Under the pieces are notes generated by a model. The model searched no databases, was not told where the DNA came from, and saw nothing but the letters and a program-made list of their open reading frames with translations. 30,136 nt of DNA from Pseudoneurospora amorphoporcata (Eukaryota; Ascomycota; Sordariomycetes; Sordariales; Sordariaceae): the NCBI GenBank assembly GCA_033297205.1, contig MU859349.1, positions 1 through 30,136 on the forward strand, in the 5' to 3' direction. Below, piece after piece: positions 19,701-27,631 of the stretch. Within the stretch, counting starts at the first letter, position 1; every line of letters starts with the position of its first letter. A program made the translations under genes and the position numbers.

Positions 19701-19919
19701 TTAAAAGAATTTTAACCTATCGCGCGAGGCTTAGTCTCCGCAAAAACGAATCTTAGTGTAGCTTGCTTTGTTCTTACCTATACCGTCCGTTATATCTCTG
19801 AAGAGGACCTCTTCGGGACCCCATATATATAAAAGTATCGCGTACGGTGGAATTTTATCGTTGGGGAGGTCCTCCGTTAGACGGACTCCGCCGGTATCGT
19901 TACGCTCTAGGAGTCGCAT
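16721..19919 (-). pseudogene. HET-NACHT-WD40 (HNWD) receptor pseudogene
   Basis: Two exons on the minus strand (19919-17424 and 17371-16721), about 1048 codons. The 52-nt intron (GTAAGT..TAG) restores the frame. Order: HET domain at the N-terminus (MRLLERNDTGG, WGPEEVLFRDI), helical linker (WTLQELITL, KVYSLFGIFDI), NACHT with a damaged P-loop (GDLSKGKTI for GDPGKGKT) and Walker B YLVINALDEC, then FVHQSAKDFLL, then NACLQTLEGHSHW with one WD40 unit (VAFSPDGQRLASGS, IKIWD), then the tail NVLWLPPNYRS. Podospora HET-E/D/R are relatives that trigger incompatibility. About 19 in-frame stops are present, at sites where W, Q or similar is expected (FFY*ATDS, TFL*VAL, VY*ILTD). All can be explained by C-to-T or G-to-A changes, with no net frameshift. 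Other missense changes (SHTW to LYIW) fit too. Only one WD40 unit remains. Confidence 0.9.
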
Positions 19920-21105
19920 TGTAGAGTCCGCCAGACTCAGCTCCCTTAGTAGCTAATTATACAAATGTTCGATGGTGAGAAAAGGCTCGCAGGCTTCGCG
20001 AGCGGACGGTTTATATTCGCGGGACTATAGGTATAGTTAATTAGTAGTTAAAATAGGGGGAGTTGGTCGACAGATGAGAACGAACTACTTAGTATACGTA
20101 ACGGACAAAATTCGTAGCGTATATCTCGGTGGGTTTGATGGGGAGCCCGGAAGGTGGTTGTTGTTGTTGTCTTTGTTTTAAGGCGCAGCCTATGCTTGGA
20201 TTACTAACCCCGTACGTTGGGCATTTTATTTGCGTTGGCGCTTGGAGAATAGGAGCTAACCGCGTATAATTCGAAGTATCGTCATTGGCCGTATTGGTCG
20301 TACGCTAGTCCGTTACCGCCTTGCCGGAGGTAAGGTGGGAATTCAGGACGAGCGTATGGGAAATATATGAATGCTATTATTTAGATAGGCGAAGAAAGGG
20401 AATTAGGCTGGGAAGGAGAAATGCCAAGCCTGCCCTGGAAGAGTTATAGTACGAACTTGAGCAAAGGCTAGACAGTACCTTCCCATGGGTTATTGCACTG
20501 AAAACTACGTAAGCGTTGAGTCGCCCTACTTACCCGGTGCTACGTAGCAGGATATATGCTGACAAGAGGTCAGCAGGTTAGAAGTGGGCAAATGTCGACC
20601 GTTTTTGGCATTGTACTATACCTTTAATATTTCTCAAGTATAGTTGGTCCGTGCCCAAACACTTTGAAAGTATGTAGAGCGGACGCCAATTTCGCTCCTA
20701 GCTGTAACGAACTTGCTCAACTTGTCCATATCGTACATGAGCTTCCTCCTCACTACAGTCGCATTCGAAATCGGCTTCCGATTTTGTCGGGTCGCCCAAA
20801 ATTCTCAGCGCACAGACCTTTACGGCTTGGCGCTGACACGGGACAATTGCGAAGTACTCGTCGCCGAGTAGGATATTTGTTGGGCCGAATCAAAGGCTGA
20901 CAGTCATTAGTATTCTCGTACGTACCATACAATACTACAGGACGCTGGCGGAAGACGACCATTCTCGACTGATTCATAAGCCAGCGGCCCTCCTAGAGGG
21001 CGTTTTGTGGTGGCTGGAGCGGCGGACCGCAAAGTCGGAGGAAGAGTACTCGCTAAACTGGGCCTCTATCATAGCCTTATCAGCTCTATCAGCCTCATTA
21101 GCTGA
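19920..21105. other. Intergenic, RIP-like, no convincing gene
   Basis: This is the 5' flank of the HNWD pseudogene on its left. TA-rich words (TAGTATACGTA, CGTACGTACC) and frequent stops suggest RIP damage. Short frames at 20664-20977 show no domain. A GTT repeat lies at about 20158-20170. Confidence 0.4.
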
Positions 21106-21114
21106 AGGCTGGGT

Positions 21115-22122
21115 TTGGGTAGGGCTGTCGGAGTCCTCAGGGCCGGAGGGAGCGGAATTGTAGTTGGGCAGCTTACCGGAAGACGTGGCGGAATCTTCTT
21201 GGCTATTAGGGGGGGTGGGGCGGTCGTGTTTCCTAGTGAAAAGAATGCCGCCGACAAGTTAGAGCAGCCGCTTTATACGGCCCCGCTACCCGATGAATTT
21301 GATGTGTACTCCTCAAAGAAGATCGAAGTCGAATATTCTAAAGAGAAGTTTAGGGAAGGAAAATTCTCGATTCTAACTACCTTTCTAACTATCCTTGGCG
21401 TTGGCGTTGATGTTGGCGCCTAGTGAGAGCGAAGGTATGTACGAACTATTCCGCTTAGTACCTGCGTTCGTAGCATCTCTTATTATATAATTAATAAAAC
21501 CCCTAGTACCGACGATCTCTATATATTTTAGCGCGTCCAAACAACCCAATTTATCCCTTAACAATCCTACTTCTAAAAATGCGTTTCTACGGACCCCGTC
21601 CGCTGCTACTTCAACCGCTCCCGCTACCGCAAGCCCGTCTATATTATTACTAATCTCAAAACCGTCTACGGTACGCAAGTTAAGTCACATATTCTCCGCT
21701 CGTATGGTAGTACTGCGGCCATCGCTACGGACAGTACGGTATAGAGCAGCGGCACGATGCTAGTCAGCGTTTAACTTGGAGTAGAGGGCAAGACGGAGAT
21801 AAAACGGGGTACGGCGTTTGGCGGGAGCAGTGATTTTATGTTAGCGTTTCGGGTGTGTAAGGTGCGGGTGGTGAGGAAGACTAGAGTGGTGGATGAGTAG
21901 GAGGATTACAATAAGGGGGCGATGCTGGAACGAAGGCGGGAGAGGGTGGAGGAGAGATTACCGGAGGTTATAGTGGAGAAGCTTCCAAGGATGATACTAC
22001 GGTCGCGATACGCCTCGCTTCTATCTTATTTGGACGTTTGTCCGCTAGGACGGACGAGATCGTTATTGGCGGGTCGCTATAGCGGTAGGAGCGATGTCAA
22101 TCCCTTCCCTTCCGGGTTTTAG
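21115..22122 (+). pseudogene. Decayed fungal gene of unnamed conserved-looking family
   Basis: One plus-strand frame runs for about 335 codons with about eight stops and no frameshift. It reads PLPDEFDVYSSKKIEVEYSK, EKFREGKFSILTTFLTILGV, then two stops, then DDLYIF*RVQTTQFIP*QSY, VRCYFNRSRYRKPVYIITNL, KTVYGTQVKSH, SYGSTAAIATDSTV, and late DE*EDYNKGAMLERRRE. The stops (mostly TAG/TAA at likely Q or E positions, plus TGA) are consistent with transitions. The block YRKPVYIIT.LKTVYG looks familiar from uncharacterised fungal proteins, but I cannot name the family or give a function. It may begin earlier: an in-frame TGA at 21103 blocks the upstream frame. Confidence 0.55.
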
Positions 22123-22350
22123 TATACTATATATTATCGCTTAGGAGAAAACGCTCGTTGCGGTCTTCTAATAGTGACGAATGGAGGTGGGGCCTGAAGA
22201 CAATGTGTTGGGATATGTTGGGATATGTTAGGATTAGAATCTCTTTGGTACTTTTTGTTGATGCTCTTTTACTTACGTTGGTTTTGCCTTCCAGCTTTCT
22301 TTCTTTTTAAAATACCCTACTCAATTAAGGACTACATTTGGGTTTACCAA
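22123..22350. other. Intergenic with short 10-bp repeat
   Basis: Holds two and a half units of TGTTGGGATA near 22206-22230. Otherwise nothing is seen. Confidence 0.4.
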
Positions 22351-22455
22351 GGGCGGTAAAAAAAATGTTCCGCATGTTGGAGTGATCATTGGTACTACGT
22401 TCGCACTGAGTTACTAGCCGCTTGGTTCAAGTGTCCCGAGGGAATAGAACGCTCC
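22351..22455 (+). repeat. Paralogous copy of 23309-23413
   Basis: Both read GGCGGTAAAAAA, then TGATCATTGGT, CTAGCCGCTTGG or its variant, and AAGTGTCCCGAGGGAA. This copy overlaps the left arm of the large inverted repeat. The sequence is antisense to the neighbouring minus-strand pseudogene. Confidence 0.8.
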
Positions 22456-22754
22456 TCATCCTGCTCCTCGTCCTCCTTCTCGTCCTACTCTTCGTTTTCT
22501 TCATAGTCCCCCCCTTTAATATCGCTATTGTCGACAACATTGCTAATATCTCGAGACTAACAAACGCCACCCTTCTACTACACAGCAAAAGGCAGAATTT
22601 TAGTCAGTCTCGAGATATTAGCAATGTTGTCGGCAATAGCGATACTAAAGGGAGGGACTATGAAGAAAACGAAGAGCAGGACGAGAAGGAGGACGAGGAG
22701 CAGGATGAGGAGCGTTCTATTCCGTCGGGACACTTGAACCAAGCGGCTAGTAAC
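22410..22754. repeat. Large inverted repeat, about 150-bp arms, 43-nt loop
   Basis: Left arm 22410-22560 and right arm about 22604-22754. They pair with only a handful of mismatches, mostly transitions. The arms include CTCCTCATCCTGCTCCTCGT (left) and its complement (right), coding for an E/D/Q-rich stretch on the right-arm plus strand (YEENEEQDEKEDEEQDEE). A transcript across it would form a long hairpin. Confidence 0.9.
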
Positions 22755-22848
22755 AACGAGAATGGCAATCAGAACAGCGACATTGACACTGACGCTGCTA
22801 TCAGTGTCGGTTGCGGTGATGCCAAAGTTAACAGCAATATGAAGGATA

Positions 22849-23413
22849 CTAATACCGATACCGATATGTATCGATTCTGGGGAGGTCGCCGAGTATCGAA
22901 AGTGCGCCGGATAGGAAAAGCGAAGCAAGTGGTATTCCAGAGGTATCAATAGTCCCGACGTAGTAGGGTATGGTGTTTTGAGGAGGAGATTCAATAATGT
23001 CCTGAAGGAATTGCTTAGCCTCGTTATGTGTGAGCGGGTTGAGGTCGAGATCGAAATTGATGGGAGTTATTGTTTTCGAGTGAGAAAGGTATAGCCGTGA
23101 AAACCCGTCATTATTCCGATCGTGTTGGACTGCGAATTGATCATGATCCGGCAATGGTAGAGCTCGTTTAGCAAGATCTTTGTTATCCCTCTTTACCAAG
23201 CACTACAGAGATTTCGAGTACAGCGCTCGCATCACACCTGTGGCAAACCTCCTTGTCTTTATCCAGCGAACGATTAAGCATGCCAACAGTCTCATCACAA
23301 CCAGTTTCTGCAAAGGCGGTAAAAAATCTTCCACATGCTGGAGTGATCATTGGTGCTGCGTTCACACTGAATTATTAGCCGCTTGGTGCAAGTGTCCCGA
23401 GGGAACGGAACGC
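22849..23413 (-). pseudogene. Decayed coding region, family unknown
   Basis: One minus-strand frame reads SGHLHQAANNSV, stop, TQHQ, stop, SLQHVEDFLPPLQKLV, later RFATGVMRALYSKSL, stop, CLVKRDNKDLAKRALPLPDH, DQFAVQHDRNNDGFSRLYLS, FDLDLNPLTHNEAKQFLQDI and NTIPYYVGTIDTSGIPLASL. Three stops (TGA, TGA, TAG) are consistent with transitions. The 5' segment exists in two further partial copies, forming the inverted repeat to its left. Start and family are not recognised. Confidence 0.4.
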
Positions 23414-23519
23414 TAATTTAGTTTGGTGCACCCCAGAGAAAGTGGGGCTGTTGTAGAATAATTGGATAGTATACGGTTGGAAAGAAACGTAGCATCTCAA
23501 AGTGATAGCCCAGTTATAC

Positions 23520-23762
23520 AAGGATGACTTAACGATACTGTATATCTCACGGTGTTATATGTATCAGATATCACCAACCGGTGAAAATTTTCCTGAATCT
23601 AGAACGGATGTCTTGGATGTTTAGAGTCTATAACTCAATAGTAAGGATGACAACGATACTGTATATCTCACGGTGTTATATGTATTAGATATCACCAATA
23701 GTTGAAATTTTCTTGAATCTAGAATAGATGCCTTGGATGTTTAGAGTCTATGATGCAATAGT
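23520..23762 (+). repeat. Tandem duplication, two units of about 121 bp
   Basis: Units 23520-23642 and 23643-23762 share GATACTGTATATCTCACGGT, ATATCACCAA, TTGAATCTAGAA and TTGGATGTTTAGAGTCTAT. They differ mainly by transitions. Non-coding. Confidence 0.92.
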
Positions 23763-23779
23763 GTGTATCACTTCCAATT

Positions 23780-24030
23780 CTAGTTCTTTTGAGAAGGGCG
23801 AAGGTAGCGAGCTACAGGAAGATTCTTCAACGTGAACATCGCAATGTCGCGAATCCCCGAGTCAACCTCTTTGTGCGTGAGGCCGCCCCAACAAAGCGGG
23901 ATTGCTGTTTGGTGGTGCCGTTGTAGTTCCGAAGTGAAGCAGGTTTGATCGGATGCGGGGATCGCGCGGGCAGTACAGCCGACTATTTCTGCTGAGTCGT
24001 CATCTTTTGGATCCGTGCCACCTTTAGTTT
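23780..24030 (-). pseudogene. Open minus-strand segment, perhaps a gene fragment
   Basis: About 83 codons are open without a good start (EIVGCTARAIPASDQTCFTS, then LCWGGLTHKEVDSGIRDIAM). The amino-acid composition looks protein-like, but I recognise nothing. It lies downstream of the recombinase pseudogene on the same strand. Confidence 0.25.
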
Positions 24031-24152
24031 ACAGTCGATTATACTTTGGATTAGAATACGCTTATAGAGAGCGAGATGTGGCATCGTGGTTCCAGGAGGA
24101 GGTATCTCAGTGGGAGAGACGGAGATAGAATTCTTATTTGTATTCTATATAC

Positions 24153-26816
24153 TTAGGATTCTAATTTAGTACGTTTTACCGCTTCCTCCACTATGTTTTC
24201 TCTTTTCCTCTTCTTCTGTCCCTGTTTTGGTAGGCATTCCTTATTAATAACTACTCCTGTTTGCCCATTACAACCGTGAACATCCGACGTATGTGTAAGC
24301 CACGAAGCGAGGTCATTAATCTGGATATTCTCCCCTTCTCCCTTACATTTGGGACAATCGAATGGCTTGTCGATCTTGTGATACTTATTCATATGCCTTG
24401 AAAGACTATTTCCGGCATAGAACAATTGGCCGCATCTTAAACAAGGAGCGGATTTCGACTTGGTAGTTGTAGCCATTGGTTTGGGTTTGACGATTGGTGT
24501 AGTGAAGAGATCTGGAGTATTGATGGAACCATGTACTCTTTCGACATGGTTACTCCACTCCGATGCCCTCTCGATTCTATACTCCTCCTTTCCTTGCCGC
24601 TGACATTCGGGGCATGAGAAAGGTTCAAAGGTCGTTGCCGTGAAATGGACGCTCCGATGGTGTCTACTGAGGTTACGTCGACGAGTGAAGCTTTGTAGGC
24701 AGAGAAGACATGTAGAGAGCGTGGAAGCTGCTTTCTTATGTTCGGAGGCTGTTTGCTCCATTTCCTGAGCAATCCCTTCTACTTCTCCGTACCTATCATT
24801 CAGATACGCAAAAAGCATTTCCGGTATTGCAAGCCGCTTTTGGGTAGTTTGGTCAGAACCACTGTCGGTCGAATTTGGAAAAAGCATTTTCGTAGCGGTG
24901 TCGGAAACCGGATCTTTGGGGTTCAAGTATCGACCAATGATTGTTGCTGCAGGTAAACTGGGACCGAAGGAGCATCTGAAAGGATTTGGAGGGGGGGCTG
25001 GCATATCTTCGGTTGACAGGCCGCGAGCCCTAAGGGAATCAACTTTAGCGAAGTAGTTTTCTCGAGCCTGCTTGACAGCCAAGTTTGACAATACCGTCCG
25101 TAAATCTCCAATTTTTGCGGAAAGTTGCTTTACCTCTCTATTGTCTGCAGAGAGTTGGAGCTCTTCCCGGAGATGACGACGCTGTGCGCGAAGTGCTTTC
25201 ATATCCTCGCGATTTTCAAACGTTTCTAGCGTAGCCGGTGTCGGATAAAGCGGTGCTTTGTCATCCCTACGCAAGGATGCGGAGGCCAGTAGCTTGAATA
25301 GCTTGGAATCGTCTTCAGATGTACTATCGAAAACGAATGTCATCAAATTGTGTGGAATATGCCTCGCTTAGTAAGAGGTTTCGAACGTTTGTGTATTATG
25401 GCTCAGGATGTGGTTTCGAATAGCGGATGTAAGGGAACCTTGTGTAAAAATTGTAAGCAAAATAGTAAGGGAAATAGGTAAAAGCTTCTTACTATTAATT
25501 TTATTTCTACCGCCGATTCGCAGCGCATAGGGGCGGAGAGTGTTTCTGTTCCCCGCTACTAACTATGTCCGGTTCCAAAGTTCTAGAAATTTGTAGTACT
25601 TTAGGGGAAAGATAGGCTTTTCTTGCATCCTATCCTTCTACCTAAGTTCAATGCAATTAATATCTTCTAAGTTTGGACGCTGAAGTAATTCGTCGAACGA
25701 TGAAAACTCTGTTTCGAAGGCATCATCCTGTAGAGCTTGAATAGCTACAAACGTAACTAAACAAACGATTTGGCATGGTACTATAGTAGTAGAAAAGGTG
25801 ACCCTAGAAAAGTGTTAGTTTGGGATCAACGGTTAAAGGCAAGAATATATATATATCTGCCCCCTTATTAATTTTATTAGCCGATAGCTTGTTCTGATTG
25901 ATCGTGATCTGAGTAATAAGCCTTGGTTCCTTTGTATTCGGATCGCGAACGATAAGTAGCTTAACTTGTCGATAAAGTATGTTCTTATAAGTGCCGGGCC
26001 GAAAGCCAATGCTTCCTATAAGTACCAATGTATGAAAGGCAACCCGATGTCTAGGATCACAAGGTATATCGACTGCGCGTTCCCACAAAGTGCTAAGAAT
26101 GAGCAGAACATCGTCTGTTGTGGCTTCGGTTTTCTCAAATGTTTGTTTGCATGAGAGGTTGAACTTTTGTGCAAGAGTTGATTTGATCTACTGTGAGAAG
26201 AAATGTCAGTACATAGTATCGGTATGGGTAAGGAGGGAATCTACCTGGATAATCTCTCTACGGGCCTTGCCACGGTTGTTAAGCAATGTCCATTGTTCGG
26301 AATCTTCGTCTGAGTCTTCGTTTGAATCTTGATCCCTTCTCTTCGCGAGTACTACAGCATCAGCTTGAGCTACTATATGCTTCCATAAAGCAATAATAGT
26401 CACTACTGATTGAACTGTTGGTACCTGCTTCTGTTCCTCGGTACCGTCTATATGCAGACGCCTGCATCTTGCATAGCGTGTATAGTCGGCCAGAAAGCTC
26501 TTGCAGATAGCAATGGACTTTTTCTTGTTTTGGCACACGCCAAACCAAACCTTATCAGCCTCTTTTTCTGTTAATTGTAACACATCTGTGACAAATCTTA
26601 AAAGTGTTAGTACGCAATATTAAAGAAAGCAGCAAAATGATAAGGTACATACCTATTCCATAGACGCCACGCGCGTTCTCGCTCGGCTTTGGTCTTCTTA
26701 CAAAGCGAACGCTCATGTGTTGTTACCGTAAATTCGTCGACGTCGGCAAATGCTCTTCTTTTCCGTTCTTCGTCGTCGGGTACAGTCGGCGGTATCGGCG
26801 GTTTTTGTAGCTTCAT
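24153..26816 (-). pseudogene. DUF3435 tyrosine recombinase (Starship-captain-like) with C2H2 fingers, decayed
   Basis: Minus strand. Exon 1 is 26816-26653, exon 2 is 26596-26245, and exon 3 starts at 26187. Introns are 56 nt (GTATGT..AAG) and 57 nt (GTAGAT..TAG). The catalytic core shows IGSIGFRPGTY (first Arg, codon near 26000), RPYALRIGGRNKI (second Arg), ILSHN and FETSY (candidate nucleophile Tyr, codon 25373-25371). After it come RHIPHNLMTFVFDS, a charged coiled-coil (DMKALRAQRRHLREELQL) and two C2H2-type fingers (CLLCLQSFTRRRNLSRHH; CLRCGQLFYAGNSLSRHM). DUF3435 proteins are site-specific recombinases; some move giant Starship elements. Stops TAG 25640, TAG 25565 and TAA 25370 sit where W, W and Q are expected (LR*KDRM, SY*ARHI). 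One frame change near 25760-25800 is either an indel or a lost intron. The last 397 codons (from 25346) are still open. Confidence 0.82.
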
Positions 26817-27130
26817 CCCTTCCGTATTGCATATGGATGGAGTGTGATCGGCACCGTGAAACTCAAACAATACCTTCTCAAGCTGCAATAGCTAACGAGC
26901 TCAGTGTGTTTGGGAGAAATTCATTAGAAAACTCGGAAGGAGGGTTTGATATGAAAACCAATGCAACCCTCGCAACGTAGGGGCCGTAATTCATGCGGTA
27001 GAATCAACTGGGAAGAATGGATATACAGTGAATGCAATGAGAATGGGACAAAAGTGTGCTTATTTGGTTCGGTCGGGAATCTGAGGGTAAAGACGCGACT
27101 TATATCTCGAGGCCCTTCTGATGTTCACCG
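26817..27130. other. 5' flank of the recombinase
   Basis: The exon-1 frame stays open to about 26888 without an earlier ATG, so ATG 26816 is the likely start. I see no other gene. If this is a Starship-type element, its 5' border should lie in or near this interval or the next few hundred bases. Confidence 0.4.
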
Positions 27131-27250
27131 AAGCCAACCACACCTCCCAAAAGCCAACCACACTTTCCAAAAGCTAATCATACCTTCCAAAAGCTAACCA
27201 CACTTCCCAAAAGCTAACCATACCTTCCAAAAGCCAACCACACCTCCCAG
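27131..27250 (+). repeat. Six exact-length 20-bp tandem units
   Basis: Units of AAGCCAACCACACCTCCCAA start at 27131, 27151, 27171, 27191, 27211 and 27231. Apart from the last base of unit 6, variation between units is only C versus T. That looks like C-to-T mutation of one strand in an originally uniform array. It lies about 315 bp upstream of the recombinase start. Confidence 0.96.
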
Positions 27251-27631
27251 TTAGAAGTACTAAGTATATGGAGTAGGTGTCAGGGGTAAATGGCAGGGGT
27301 AAGTACCTTGTGTAGTGTGTGCCTAGCCCACTCAGCTGGGCTTGGCGTAAGTGGAACGGTGCACTCGACGGCGAAGGCAATGGGAAAACGGTTCCAGAAA
27401 CGGGAGCGGCGTTTTCAGCTGAGTCATCCAAACCCCTGTCGAAAACGGCTCCCATAGATAATCTTCCCCTCAGTGGCTTATCTATGGGAGAGCGGACGGG
27501 ATCCCGAGTTTTCCACTGGGTATGGTCGTATGTGATTATTTGCTCCTTCAGCGCTGCTTATAAGTGCAATAAGGAAGAGTGTAAATTGGGAGTGTGATGC
27601 TATGGGTGGCTGCTGACGCATGTGTGTCTTC
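27251..27631. other. Intergenic between recombinase and membrane-protein pseudogenes
   Basis: Contains CAGGGGTAA twice (27281-27289 and 27294-27302) and the hairpin at 27449-27490. The plus frame at 27319-27597 has no recognisable domain and crosses the hairpin, so I do not call it a gene. Confidence 0.4.
27449..27490. repeat. Perfect 13-bp inverted repeat (hairpin)
   Basis: CTCCCATAGATAA at 27449-27461 and its exact complement at 27478-27490, with a 16-nt loop. It could be a protein-binding palindrome, a transcript hairpin or an element end. No poly-T follows, so there is no reason to call it a terminator. Confidence 0.85.

Noticed and set aside
22422..22952. 176-codon plus-strand ORF as a gene
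   Set aside because: It runs through both arms of the inverted repeat. Its hydrophobic first half is simply the antisense of the acidic second half, so the ORF is an artefact of the palindrome.
27319..27597. 92-codon plus-strand ORF
   Set aside because: No domain, spans the perfect hairpin, and has ordinary intergenic composition.
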